Positions 27,538 to 35,648 of a stretch of DNA of 54,657 nt are shown here, in pieces. A program made the position numbers and the translations under genes. This DNA is from an uncultured Desulfobacterium sp. (GTDB taxonomy: Bacteria; Desulfobacterota; DSM-4660; Desulfatiglandales; Desulfatiglandaceae). How positions within the stretch are numbered: the stretch's first letter is position 1; every line of letters begins with the position of its first letter. The stretch is from the NCBI GenBank assembly GCA_900258555.1, contig LT984854.1, positions 2,486,885 to 2,541,541 of the forward strand, written 5' to 3'. Below the pieces are notes generated by a model, which was not told the DNA's origin, did not search any database, and saw nothing but the letters and a program-made list of their open reading frames with translations.

Positions 27538-27567
27538 AAAAAAGGCCCCGGGTTATTACCCGAGGCC
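27538..27567 (-). terminator. trp leader hairpin B (terminator) just upstream of trpE
   Basis: On the minus strand GGCCTCGGGT pairs with ACCCGGGGCC (27544-27567, one mismatch, loop of four), followed by a run of six T (27543-27538). It is a strong intrinsic terminator inside the trp leader, so transcription reaching trpE must bypass it. Its first strand (CGGGT) can also pair with ACCCG of hairpin A. Confidence 0.75.
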
Positions 27568-27579
27568 TTTTTATAAAAT

Positions 27580-27615
27580 AAAAAACCGCGGGTTTCTGCA
27601 CGGAGATGCCCACGG
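27580..27615 (-). terminator. trp leader hairpin A (attenuator) with competing pairing
   Basis: On the minus strand CCGTGGG (27615-27609) pairs with CCCGCGG (27592-27586), followed by six T. The first arm overlaps GGGCATCTC (27611-27603), which is perfectly complementary over nine bases to GAGATGCCC (27652-27644) right after the leader stop codon. Pairing of those nine would prevent hairpin A. A ribosome finishing the leader would mask 27652-27644 and favour termination; one stalled at the Trp codons would not. The mechanism is inferred. Confidence 0.65.
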
Positions 27616-27652
27616 TCTATAAAGCGCTGTTTTCTGTATGCTGGGGCATCTC

Positions 27653-27697
27653 TTACAAAGAGCTGCACCACCACCAATTGTTTCGTAAAATTAACAT
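27653..27697 (-). CDS. trpL: trp operon leader peptide
   Basis: Fourteen codons read MLILRNNWWWCSSL, with three consecutive TGG Trp codons. AAAAGGAA lies upstream of the ATG. It sits about 60 bp downstream of a good promoter and directly before the alternative hairpins, the standard arrangement for ribosome-mediated attenuation. Three adjacent Trp codons in so short a peptide are very unlikely by chance. Confidence 0.85.
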   Translation of the reverse strand: MLILRNNWWWCSSL

Positions 27698-27728
27698 ATT
27701 ATTCGTTCCTTTTGAAAACATGAAATTT

Positions 27729-27758
27729 ATATTAATGCAGACATGGATATATTGTCAA
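27729..27758 (-). promoter_or_regulatory. trp operon promoter
   Basis: On the minus strand a perfect TTGACA (27758-27753) and TAATAT (27734-27729) are 18 bases apart, about 32 bp upstream of the leader peptide start. No obvious TrpR-type palindrome overlaps it. Confidence 0.65.
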
Positions 27759-28085
27759 GGGAAAATAGATTTCTTTCCAGACAGGTGAGCTTATTTGCGT
27801 TACGACTTCCTCGTTTTCCGGATGTTCGGCTGTTTGTCCTTTTCCAGTCTTTTCACTTCCTCTGACGCCTAAAGAAAATGCCGCTCCACCGGAGAGGGAC
27901 CATTGATGTGTAATGCACTTCCTTGCACAGGTTTTCCCCGAATTCCAATATGATTGGTGAAACATTTGAGTCTTGTGCTCATAGGCTATACAGCTTATTT
28001 TTCCAACATGGGCTTGAAGTCAAAGCTTGTTTGAGTGTATAGTCAATGCTTTCGTTTCTAAAAACCATTAGAGCACGAACAAAGG
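27759..28085. other. Divergent region between trp and clc
   Basis: No supported gene. A 77-codon minus-strand frame (27965-27732) is open, but it runs through the trp promoter and has no recognisable domain. Its sequence (GGAAFSLGVRGSEKTGKG) looks like a translated repeat rather than a protein. The stretch should hold the clc promoter, but no clear -35/-10 pair is seen. Confidence 0.3.
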
Positions 28086-28619
28086 ATGTTTAGTCTACTG
28101 AAATCTAATTTTCCTGATGCGCATGCCTTTATGGTGGGTACCATCCGTTTGACCAAGGCAGGAAGGTGGATAAGTTATTTTGTTATTATAGGGCTTATTG
28201 CAGGATTGGGGGCTATTGCATTTCACTATCTTTGTCATGTCGGCACGCATTTTTTCCTTGACCAAATGGCGGGATATCGTCCTCCAGATCCCCATGGGGA
28301 AAAGCCGATTCTAGATCCCACAAATAGACCCTTTATTCGTTGGATGCTCTTGTTTGTCCCTGCTTTAGGTGGGATTCTAAGCGGCGTTATTGTTTACACA
28401 TTCGCACCGGAGGCAGAAGGCCACGGCACGGATGCGGCCATAGATGCATATCACAATAAAGGGGGCTTTATTCGAGGAAGGATACCCATCATCAAGACCA
28501 TTGCATCTGCCCTAACAATTAGCTCAGGCGGATCAGGCGGGAGGGAGGGCCCGATCGCCCAGATAGGAGCAGGGTTCGGCTCATTTTTTGCCACTAAACT
28601 AAACCACCCTCGACTATAA
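28086..28619 (+). pseudogene. ClC chloride channel, N-terminal part (interrupted)
   Basis: 177 codons. The first membrane helices of a ClC-type chloride channel or H+/Cl- exchanger are present, including the anion-selectivity motifs GSGGSGGREGP (seen as SGGSGGREGPIAQIG). The frame ends in five foreign residues after ATKL because a 307-bp element is inserted. Removing 28604-28910 restores GCC ACT AAA CTA AAG CTT and one continuous frame of about 611 residues to 30228. As it stands the protein lacks most of its helices. Confidence 0.85.
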
Positions 28620-28910
28620 GTCGAGGGGTTTTATGAGGGGTCGATTTCAAATCGACTATCATCAGGAATCGGCTCCCCTTCTTGCTTTTGAAAATATTGC
28701 TGGATCATTTCGTCCGTGCAAAACATCACGAGTCCGTATCGCCACCGCACCAGCCATTCCGCGCTTCAGATATTTGTGAAGCCAGATTTGGTGGACTTTG
28801 AGGTCTGTTTTGGTATGGGCACCCAGTTGATAACGTCGCATAGCGACATGTATTAACTTTTCTTCGCCTAAAGGCGAGGGATTTCAACCATCCCTGAAAG
28901 GGACATTAAA
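28604..28910 (-). mobile_element. IS200/IS605-derived mini-element
   Basis: This 307-bp insertion lies within the ClC gene. Hairpins at both ends (CCCTCGACT/AGTCGAGGG at 28607-28627; TCGCCT/AGGCGA at 28864-28877 and TCCCT/AGGGA at 28891-28903) and the absence of a clear target duplication fit the IS200/IS605 group, whose ends are hairpins recognised by a single-strand Y1 transposase. It holds only an internally deleted tnpA, so movement would need a transposase in trans. The exact borders are uncertain by three bases because of a repeated AAA. Confidence 0.75.
28662..28841 (-). pseudogene. Internally deleted IS200-type tnpA
   Basis: From the ATG at 28841 the frame starts MRRYQLGAHTKTDLKVHQIW, the N-terminus of IS200-type Y1 transposases, and runs 59 codons. 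In another frame the 3' part reads MIQQYFQKQEGEPIPDDSRF, the usual C-terminus. The middle, with the HUH motif and catalytic Tyr, is missing, and the joint is frameshifted. No functional transposase can be made. Confidence 0.7.
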
Positions 28911-28935
28911 GCTTTCTGATCGAGAAAGACGGATT

Positions 28936-30228
28936 ATGATGGCTGCGGGTATGGGGGCCGGGGTAGGGGCCATATTCAGGGCACCTCTGGCAGGCGCCTT
29001 GTTTGCAGCAGAGGTCCTATATCGTGATTCCGAGTTCGAATCAGACGTTATTATCCCTGCCGGTATCGCCTCTGTTGTGGGCTATTGTCTGTTCTGCTTT
29101 GTGTTCGGGTGGGGTTCCCTTTTTCAGTCGCAGGACTTTGTTTTCCAGAATCCCCTGGAGCTTGGACCCTATGTACTGCTTACCCTGGTCTTGGTGGTAT
29201 CAGGTGTGTTTTATATAAAGTCCTTCTACGGCATAAATGACTTTTTTAAGAGGATAAAAATCCCGAACCATTTAAAACCCGCTCTTGGCGGGCTGTGTAC
29301 AGGCATTATTGGATTCTTTCTGCCTCAGACACTGTCTTTCGGTTATGGATTTGCTCAGCAGGCCCTTGATAATCAACTCCCAGTCCTTTTTCTCTTGGGG
29401 CTGGCCTTTGGAAAGATCCTGACCACTTCTTTTTCTATCGGTTCCGGCGGAAGCGGTGGGGTCTTCGGACCATCCATTGTGATCGGAGGTGCATTGGGAG
29501 GCGCTTTCGGCAGGATGTTTCACGCGGTCATGCCAAACATTGTAACCCAGCCCGGTGCATTTGTAGTGGTTGGAATGGCCGGATTTTTTGCTGCTGTTTC
29601 CAAGACGCCGATTTCAACTATTATCTTTGTCAGCGAAATGACCAATTCTTACCACCTGTTGCTTCCCAGTCTGTTGGTCTGCTCATTGGCCTTTTTGCTG
29701 TCACGCAAATGGACCATCTATAGCAAGCAGGTGTTTTCCAGGGTTGATTCCAATGCCCACCGTGGTGACTTTTTTATTGATGTCCTTGCCTCCATAAGGG
29801 TCAAGGAGCTTATCAAAGGAATCAGGAAGGTAAAACTCATACCGGAGGACATGTCGTTTAACCAGTTTCGTGAGGTCTTCAGTTCCAGTGAGCAGCAATA
29901 TTTTCCTGTAGTAAATCAGGAGAATAAACTGACGGGAATCTTCTCCATTAACGATGTTCGAAAGGTTATTTTTAATCAGGAAATTGGGGACTTGGTGCGC
30001 ATGAAAGATATTGCAGATCCCAATATCATTTTTACCACACCTTCTGAAGACCTAAATGAGGTGCTAAAAAAATTCACTATTCGCAATCTTAATAGGCTGC
30101 CGGTAGTAAAGGACGAAGACCACACTTGCCTGCTTGGCATGCTGGATAGGCGGGAGGTAATCGAATTCTATAACCAACGGGTGAAGGAGATCAAATCCGG
30201 TTCCAATAACTCAGACTTCGGACACTAA
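28936..30228 (+). pseudogene. ClC chloride channel, C-terminal part with CBS domains (interrupted)
   Basis: 430 codons from an internal ATG. They hold the remaining ClC membrane helices, including GAIFRAPLAGALFAAE and the SGGSGGVFGPS selectivity loop, followed by a pair of CBS domains (about 295-415) that bind adenine nucleotides and gate some ClC proteins. The coding frame actually resumes at 28911 (KLSDRERRI). Separated from the N-terminal helices, it is unlikely to form a channel. CBS-containing ClC proteins in bacteria handle chloride or fluoride; this one is of the chloride type by its selectivity motifs. Confidence 0.85.
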
Positions 30229-30399
30229 CCATTGGTTTTCTCACCCCCGTTCTATTTTAGTTGCGCGGGGACATCTGTTTCCCTGCCAGCCCTTGCCTCG
30301 GCCCCGATCGTTTTCCTTGTGTTGCTGAAGGAAAAAGTGCTGTCAAAGATTTTCGGGTTATATCCCATAACAGGGTTGTTCTGGCGTGATCATATGGGA

Positions 30400-31596
30400 T
30401 TAGATTTTTATATTCGCCTTGCGGATAAAAAGATCAGCTAAGATTCCGATTCCAAAGGCCCACGCCATATTGGGGACGGTCAGGGCGATTCCTGCAATAA
30501 GAATGGCGATGAAATACTCCTCATTGGTCTTGAGACTCCTGACCAGGGGGCAGAGTTCAAGGCCTGCGAACACCAGCAGGACTCCAAGCACGGAATTGGG
30601 TAGCAGGGAAAGCACAGTAAGCCCCATGTCGCCCAGCGCAAGGGCCAGGATGACAAAAAAGGCCCCGATCATCACAGGGGCTGCCCCGGTCCTTGCTCCG
30701 AAACGGTAATGGGCTGCAAGCCCTCCTGTGCCATGACACATTGGAACAGCGCCGAATAAACCTGCCGGGAGATTGGCTATACCCATTGTCAGGGCGAATC
30801 TGCCCGCCTTTGTCCTTGAAAGGAGCGGACTGTCAGGAAACAGGACGCTGCATGTATCAGCGGTCCCTACGCATGCGTTACCTACTGTCAGGGGGATCTG
30901 GGGCAGGATGAGCATGATGAAAGCGGTCCAGAAATCATTAATGGAAGGTGAAATAAGGTGCATCCCGCTCGGACCGGCTGCGGATTGACTACCGTTGAGC
31001 CCCCCAAGGCCCAGTCCTGCAAGAAGCCCGATGGCCAGCGCCACTATGGCCGCCGGAAACTTTTTATTATCCAACATGGCGAGGACAACAGCGAACACAA
31101 CAATTCCAAGGAAAAGGTTGATATGGTATTCCGTAAAATAGCCTTCTATGCCTGAAATAAACAGGCCCTTGCTTACTATCAGCTCTATTCCTTTCTTGAG
31201 GAATATCAGCCCAAGGGCCAGTTGTATGCCCCTGACCACCTCCTGGGTGAAAAGCCTTGCGATTCTGTCCATAAGTCCCGAAAGCGAGACAAACAGGAGA
31301 AACAACCCGAATATTATGGCTGAAGCACCGATTACGGATTCGGTTATCTGCACCGGATTTGCTATGGCTATGGCCCCTACAGCCTTTAAAGGCTGAACAG
31401 GAATAGGCAGCCGGTAATAGAGTCCGGACATCATATAGAATAATCCAAAGGCAAGAAACACCGTTGTCGGGCTTAATTTGTTGATCAGGATCATGGCAAC
31501 CACGATGGGTAGAAGTGTCCCCAGGTCTCCCAATGAACCGGCAAACTCAACGCGATCAAAGCGAAAACGGCCTGATGCGGATCCGTCCTTTTCCAT
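30400..31596 (-). CDS. MOT1/SulP-type molybdate or sulfate transporter
   Basis: 398 residues from 31596, where GGGGGG lies four bases upstream; an ATG at 31608 is too close to its own site. It has ten or more membrane helices. The opening RFDRVEFAGSLGDLGTLLPI and internal PVQPLKAVGAIAI match the putative sulfate/molybdate transporter family related to plant MOT1; it lacks a STAS domain. It is divergent from a TunR-type regulator gene with an inverted repeat between them, which favours molybdate or tungstate as substrate, with sulfate as the alternative. Confidence 0.82.
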   Translation of the reverse strand: MEKDGSASGRFRFDRVEFAGSLGDLGTLLPIVVAMILINKLSPTTVFLAFGLFYMMSGLYYRLPIPVQPLKAVGAIAIANPVQITESVIGASAIIFGLFLLFVSLSGLMDRIARLFTQEVVRGIQLALGLIFLKKGIELIVSKGLFISGIEGYFTEYHINLFLGIVVFAVVLAMLDNKKFPAAIVALAIGLLAGLGLGGLNGSQSAAGPSGMHLISPSINDFWTAFIMLILPQIPLTVGNACVGTADTCSVLFPDSPLLSRTKAGRFALTMGIANLPAGLFGAVPMCHGTGGLAAHYRFGARTGAAPVMIGAFFVILALALGDMGLTVLSLLPNSVLGVLLVFAGLELCPLVRSLKTNEEYFIAILIAGIALTVPNMAWAFGIGILADLFIRKANIKI

Positions 31597-31621
31597 ATTG
31601 CCCCCCATTCCTTATACTCAT

Positions 31622-31651
31622 ATGACACGTAAATTAGAATTATCGTGTCAT
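31622..31651. promoter_or_regulatory. Perfect inverted repeat, candidate TunR operator
   Basis: ATGACACG (31622-31629) and CGTGTCAT (31644-31651) form a perfect 8-bp inverted repeat with a 14-bp spacer. It lies 26 bp upstream of the transporter start and about 150 bp upstream of the regulator gene. Arms two helical turns apart suit a dimeric regulator. Binding by the neighbouring TunR-like protein is inferred. Confidence 0.55.
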
Positions 31652-31798
31652 TAAAGCGTTAACCTCCCCACCCTATTTTGTCAAGTCTTTATTCAATCCT
31701 CTTGAAAAAACCCAAAATGGCGTTTAGGATTTAATCATCAAAGAAATACTGAATATATTTTCCCCCAATTAAAACCTAGCAACGGATGCATACGACAA

Positions 31799-32860
31799 GT
31801 GATGACCAAGGTTGTTAATCATGAAAGGACCTCTCCAGTCACCGATACAGGCCGCTGTCTCGATACAGTGCAGCTTGAGGGGCTTGAAAGGTCTTTCAGA
31901 TCATGGGCCGAGGCATCAAAACGGCCTGACACCAAGCTGTCAAGAAGGCGCATACTCCTGATCTTTCTTTTAATACGTTACACTGGGGCAAGACTTAATG
32001 AGGTGCTTAATTTAGATCCTTTAACCGAAATCGATTTCAAAAGTCACATTGTTCATCTTAAAAAGGGCACAGATGAAACAGATCGGGCATACAGGGTCGT
32101 AGAAGTCTCTGAAGCGCTTTCATCTGAGATCAAAAGATTACTTGATGTCCAGCAATTAAAACAGACCCCCGGCGGTGTCTTTCGCATTGATCCTGGCCAT
32201 GTCCGAAGGAAATTTTACGAGAGGGCTGAAGCATGCGGCATCCCGCGGGAATTGGGCGCCCCTGATGCCATACGAAGGTCCAGGGCCGTGGAACTTATTC
32301 AAGGCAACATGCCATTGCCGGTGGTACAAAAGATCCTTGGGCATTCAACCCCAAACCTGGCAGCCTCATATCTTGAATTCTCCGATGAGGAGATCCATAA
32401 TGCAGTCCGGTTTTTTGTTGACAGAGAGAATCAGCGAAAAACAAGCGCGCGTAATGCCTTCTTTGGCAAGATCAACCAAATTCAAAAAGGCGATATCCAG
32501 GCGATAGTAGAGATTGTAGCTTTAGGGGGACATAGAATAAGCGCCGTCATCACCAATCACAGCCTTGCCAGACTTGGCCTGAAACGCGGCACACTGGTTA
32601 TGGCAGAGGTCAAGGCGCCCTGGGTGATGATCTACAAAGGTGATGAAGAGCCCCGCACCACGGCTGAAAATATCTTCTGCGGCAGTGTCCACAGAATAAG
32701 CAATGGAAAAATTACCACCGAGGTGGTCGTACGCATCTCCGACAGCATGGAACTATGCTCCGTCATCACTGAAAAGGGCAGAAAAATGCTGGACATCCAT
32801 GAAAACGATACAGTGTGGATCGCCTTTAATGCATCTACCGTTGTTCTCCATGTGGACTAA
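31799..32860 (+). CDS. tunR: TunR-type regulator: integrase-like domain plus two TOBE domains
   Basis: 353 residues. The N-terminal ~215 resemble a tyrosine recombinase catalytic domain: Arg in TGARLNEVL, Arg in AIRRSRA, His in LGHSTPN and Tyr in ASYLEF are kept, but the usual first His of the HxxR box is Asp. The C-terminal ~140 hold two Mop/TOBE domains (ARNAFFGKINQIQKGD; AENIFCGSVHRISNGK) that bind molybdate or tungstate. This architecture is that of TunR, a tungstate-responsive regulator described in sulfate-reducing bacteria, where the integrase fold binds DNA. It probably controls the divergent transporter. Confidence 0.82.
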   Translation: MMTKVVNHERTSPVTDTGRCLDTVQLEGLERSFRSWAEASKRPDTKLSRRRILLIFLLIRYTGARLNEVLNLDPLTEIDFKSHIVHLKKGTDETDRAYRVVEVSEALSSEIKRLLDVQQLKQTPGGVFRIDPGHVRRKFYERAEACGIPRELGAPDAIRRSRAVELIQGNMPLPVVQKILGHSTPNLAASYLEFSDEEIHNAVRFFVDRENQRKTSARNAFFGKINQIQKGDIQAIVEIVALGGHRISAVITNHSLARLGLKRGTLVMAEVKAPWVMIYKGDEEPRTTAENIFCGSVHRISNGKITTEVVVRISDSMELCSVITEKGRKMLDIHENDTVWIAFNASTVVLHVD

Positions 32861-32896
32861 AGGTTTTAAACAACATGGAGCTATTTTGAAGAGTGA

Positions 32897-33568
32897 TTAC
32901 AAGGTAATCAACACTGAATTGAGTTTTTCGCTGAGGTAACGAAATCCATTATCAACATAATAATCGCGGATATCCTTCTCAAGAATAGAACCGAGTTTCA
33001 CTCTAAAATCCACTGATTTAAATCCACCAATTTTTTTCTGGAGCTCAATAATTTTGTCTTTAGATGTGATACCTAAGTCAATACCCCTTCGCAGCAGAAA
33101 CTCCATATCAAAGCAATCCCTGATTTCTTCACGTTCCAGAAACGCCTCAATCTTGTTTTTCATGGTCTGCTCCAAGGTGTGGGCCTTTAATATCACCTGT
33201 TTGGTGCTGAATTTGGAAAATGCGATCGTCTTTTGGTAATCACAATCTCTTATTTCTTTTCGGATTTCGACCTTCAGCCGTTTAGGATAGGATGCAGATC
33301 GTAATTCCAGTAAAAGCGTGAAATGCTTTATCTGCGAATCCGTGATTTCATAGTCCTTCTCAAACGCCGCTCTGAGTTTATCAAAATACTCCTCCTGAGG
33401 CGTATTTTTGACGAACCAAAAATCGAGGTCTGCTGAATACCGTTTCAGATCGTGGCAGAGCCGCAGCATGGTTCCACCGCCAAAAACAAGCGGATCAAGG
33501 GCCTTGGAGCTGTTCATCTTTTCCAGGGTTTCAATTTCAAACAGCTCGTGTTGTCTCAAGGTATCCAT
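32897..33568 (-). CDS. AbiEii-type nucleotidyltransferase toxin
   Basis: 223 residues. The nucleotidyltransferase signature GGGTMLRLCHDLKRYSADLDF (in part) near residue 30 identifies the AbiEii/AbiGii family, toxins of type IV-like systems that add nucleotides to tRNA ends and act in phage abortive infection. Its start overlaps the end of the upstream AbiEi-type gene by 32 bp, the usual order antitoxin-toxin. Motif residues appear intact. Confidence 0.82.
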   Translation of the reverse strand: MDTLRQHELFEIETLEKMNSSKALDPLVFGGGTMLRLCHDLKRYSADLDFWFVKNTPQEEYFDKLRAAFEKDYEITDSQIKHFTLLLELRSASYPKRLKVEIRKEIRDCDYQKTIAFSKFSTKQVILKAHTLEQTMKNKIEAFLEREEIRDCFDMEFLLRRGIDLGITSKDKIIELQKKIGGFKSVDFRVKLGSILEKDIRDYYVDNGFRYLSEKLNSVLITL

Positions 33569-34139
33569 ATCTCTTCAGAAGCGTTTTTGTTTTTAATGGA
33601 AATGGGCGACTCAACCGCACGAGTTCTTTCATGTTTAGTTTCGTCGCATCCAAGGCCGCAACATCAAGGCTGTAACGGCCATAGGACATGAGGTAAAATG
33701 CATCCAAAAGCGCTTTTTCGGGGGTTGCGATGAAGAACCCTTTCTCTTTCTTAAATCCATTGTACAATTCGGCGCGTATTTTGATATATCGAAAGACGCA
33801 TTTTTCGATATGGATTTCCTTTGTCCTTTTTATGGCGACAGATTCGAAAAAATCCCTCTGCACCTGCGTTGTGATTTCGTAATACTCCAGGGCAGTCATG
33901 AGCGATATGTAGGAAGGAACCTGCCCCATGTTGGCGATCAGAAATATATTTTCCTGTCCGGCTGCATGCCATGCCTCTTTCAATACATACATATTCTTCT
34001 TGATGCGCAGCAGGATTCCCTGCCTTACATAACGGCTCGCAGTTACCTTGGCTGAGGCAGCGCTGATTCCCAGAGATCTGGCGATATCCTCATAACCAAA
34101 ATAAAACTTTTTGATATTTTTCAGTTCAAAAGGTTTCAT
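33537..34139 (-). CDS. AbiEi-type antitoxin/transcriptional regulator
   Basis: 200 residues from the ATG at 34139; another at 34151 would add four. An N-terminal winged helix-turn-helix (YEDIARSLGISAASAKVTASRYV, in part) is followed by an AbiEi-type domain (GQENIFLIANMG, ATPEKALLDAFYL). AbiEi proteins repress the operon and counter AbiEii. It pairs with the nucleotidyltransferase downstream. Its upstream region overlaps an arsM gene fossil, so the pair probably landed in, or recombined with, an arsenic operon. Confidence 0.8.
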   Translation of the reverse strand: MKPFELKNIKKFYFGYEDIARSLGISAASAKVTASRYVRQGILLRIKKNMYVLKEAWHAAGQENIFLIANMGQVPSYISLMTALEYYEITTQVQRDFFESVAIKRTKEIHIEKCVFRYIKIRAELYNGFKKEKGFFIATPEKALLDAFYLMSYGRYSLDVAALDATKLNMKELVRLSRPFPLKTKTLLKRYGYLETTRAV

Positions 34140-34222
34140 CAAGTATACCAAATTAGCACTTTTGTTAATTTAATATGCCTGACACCCACATCGCTGTCAA
34201 GATGAAAAATCGAATTCTAATC

Positions 34223-34402
34223 AAAGTGTTTAGCGATTGGTCGTCCTCGGTGGATGCCTTATAGGGTTGAGGGGCGATTTGGGTCGGGCTGCAGCATGAT
34301 AGCTGTGCATCTGATTTTAAGCCCATGCCTCCAACCCCTGCCACCTTCCCATAGGTTTCTGAACCGCTTTACGAATCGCTTCTCTTGTTCCTTTGTTTCC
34401 AT
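34223..34402 (-). pseudogene. Degenerate N-terminal fragment of arsM
   Basis: Minus-strand reading from the ATG at 34402 gives METKEQEK, then after frameshifts IRKAVQ, ETYGKVAGVGGMG and LSCCSPTQI. These align in order with the intact arsM start at 43571 (METKTRED, IRKAVQESYGKVA, GGIGSG, RSCCGLTQI). At least two frameshifts are needed and the methyltransferase core is absent, so it is a fossil. It diverges from the intact gene and is probably an older copy or from another arsM. Confidence 0.65.
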
Positions 34403-34569
34403 TGTGATCTTTTTATCTTTGTCCCTCCTTATGGTTCGTGTTTGCGGGAGACAGCGTGATTAATAGAAATCGGCCATGGTGTCAAACGGACGACATGGCG
34501 CTTGGTTGCTTTTGGAAAAATTTATGAGCAACACCGCTAACGCAAAGCGTTTCGCCCCAGAAATTGTTC

Positions 34570-34598
34570 TTGACGTCATGACGTTAAAGCGCTATGAT
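34570..34598 (+). promoter_or_regulatory. Promoter of the RelBE-type operon
   Basis: TTGACG (34570-34575) and TATGAT (34593-34598) are separated by exactly 17 bases, about 28 bp upstream of the antitoxin start. The -35 box lies in the palindrome TGACGTCA (34571-34578), with a further TGACGT directly following, a likely site for antitoxin autoregulation. Confidence 0.65.
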
Positions 34599-34625
34599 GT
34601 CCCAAACACATCTGGAGGTGACATT

Positions 34626-34859
34626 ATGGCGACAGCCGCAAAACGCGCCACGGTATATTTAGATCCTGTCTTACATAGCGCACTTAAATTAAAGGCTTTT
34701 GAAACTTCTCGCTCTATCTCTGACCTTGTGAATGCAGCTATAAGAGAAGCCCTTGCCGAAGACGCTGAGGACCTTGCAGCTTTTGATGAGAGGGCGGGCG
34801 AGCCTCTGATCAGCTATGATGAAATGGTCAAGAGGCTTAAAAAAGATGGCCGAATATAA
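34626..34859 (+). CDS. RelB-like ribbon-helix-helix antitoxin
   Basis: 77 residues from the ATG at 34626, with GGAGGTG just upstream; a longer frame from 34476 runs through the promoter and is rejected. The N-terminus RATVYLDPVLHSALKLKA is a ribbon-helix-helix DNA-binding strand and helix; the acidic C-terminus (AEDAEDLAAFDERAGE) would wrap the toxin. It overlaps the toxin start by 14 bp. It probably represses its own promoter through the TGACGTCA palindrome. Confidence 0.8.
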   Translation: MATAAKRATVYLDPVLHSALKLKAFETSRSISDLVNAAIREALAEDAEDLAAFDERAGEPLISYDEMVKRLKKDGRI

Positions 34860-35103
34860 GGTATTTTTCAAAAAGTCGGTTTGGAAAGACTTTGAGTCAA
34901 TTCCGAAAAGCAATTTAAAAAAGATCCTAAAGGCTATCGAATCGCTGGGCAAAGATCCAAGACCTCCAGGATGTCGAAAACTATCCGGGCAGGAACGGTA
35001 CCGTTTTCGACAGGGACGATATCGCATTATTTATTCAATCCAAGATGATGAACTGACCGTCTGGGTGGTAAAGGTTGGGCATCGTAAAGATGTTTATCGG
35101 TGA
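34846..35103 (+). CDS. RelE/ParE-family toxin
   Basis: 85 residues from the ATG at 34846. YKVFFKKSVWKDFESIP at the start and RYRFRQGRYRIIYSIQDDELTVWVVKVGHRKDVYR (in part) at the end are the RelE fold with its basic residues and terminal Tyr-Arg. RelE enzymes cut mRNA on the ribosome. The overlap with the antitoxin gene is typical. The pair sits between the arsM fossil and arsC. Confidence 0.85.
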   Translation: MAEYKVFFKKSVWKDFESIPKSNLKKILKAIESLGKDPRPPGCRKLSGQERYRFRQGRYRIIYSIQDDELTVWVVKVGHRKDVYR

Positions 35104-35147
35104 AGCTTAACACTTACTTCCCCAAACAGAAAGCGCTCCTTCACAGG

Positions 35148-35594
35148 CTACTCATCTAACGGCTTAGTCAAAACATCCGGCATTGCCTCTATAAATGCCC
35201 GGATTTCATCACGCACCCGGCGGTAAGAGTTCATGGCCTCTTCCTCATTCCTTGCATCTGCAGCAAGCTTTGGCGGATCATCAAAACTACGATGCATAAC
35301 TCTGGTCTTTGCCGGAAAAAATGGACAGGCCTCACTTGCATGATCACACAATGTGACAACGTAGTCAAATTCAAGGTCTCCCAATGTGCTTACGTCCTTT
35401 GATTTCCGCCCTGAGATATCAATGCCCGCTTCAGCCATTGCCTTGATTGCCCTTGGATCTACTTCCTTGGGTTCAACCCCTGCCGAATAGACATCAAACA
35501 GATCGCCTTTCAGGTGGCGAGTCCAAGCCTCCGCCATCTGGCTTCTACAGGAATTTCCTGCGCACAAAAACAAGATCTTCCGTTTTTCTGGCAT
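35148..35594 (-). CDS. arsC: Thioredoxin-coupled arsenate reductase
   Basis: 148 residues of the low-molecular-weight phosphatase type: active-site loop CAGNSCR (Cys11 to Arg17), later Cys residues in TLCDHASEACPFF, and Asp in SFDDPP. It reduces arsenate to arsenite through a Cys triad regenerated by thioredoxin, as in S. aureus pI258 ArsC. It produces the arsenite that Acr3 or ArsM further along the island would handle. It is followed only by convergent toxin genes; upstream lies the cytochrome gene after a 54-bp gap. Confidence 0.9.
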   Translation of the reverse strand: MPEKRKILFLCAGNSCRSQMAEAWTRHLKGDLFDVYSAGVEPKEVDPRAIKAMAEAGIDISGRKSKDVSTLGDLEFDYVVTLCDHASEACPFFPAKTRVMHRSFDDPPKLAADARNEEEAMNSYRRVRDEIRAFIEAMPDVLTKPLDE

Positions 35595-35648
35595 AACTTT
35601 TTCCTCCCTCTTAAAACATCAAACGACTTGCGATCCTTGCAAGCGCCA

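Noticed and set aside
27538-27615. Riboswitch upstream of trpE
   Set aside because: The leader peptide with three Trp codons and its complementary segments explain the structure; no known riboswitch core is visible.
27732-27965. 77-codon minus-strand frame upstream of the trp leader
   Set aside because: It runs through the trp promoter, has no domain or ribosome site, and its composition looks like translated repeat DNA.
28936-30228. C-terminal ClC frame as a separate complete channel
   Set aside because: It begins in the middle of the ClC membrane domain; removal of the 307-bp insertion shows it is the second half of one gene.
30232-30441. 69-codon plus-strand frame after the ClC gene
   Set aside because: It overlaps the transporter end on the other strand, with no recognisable family and no convincing ribosome site.
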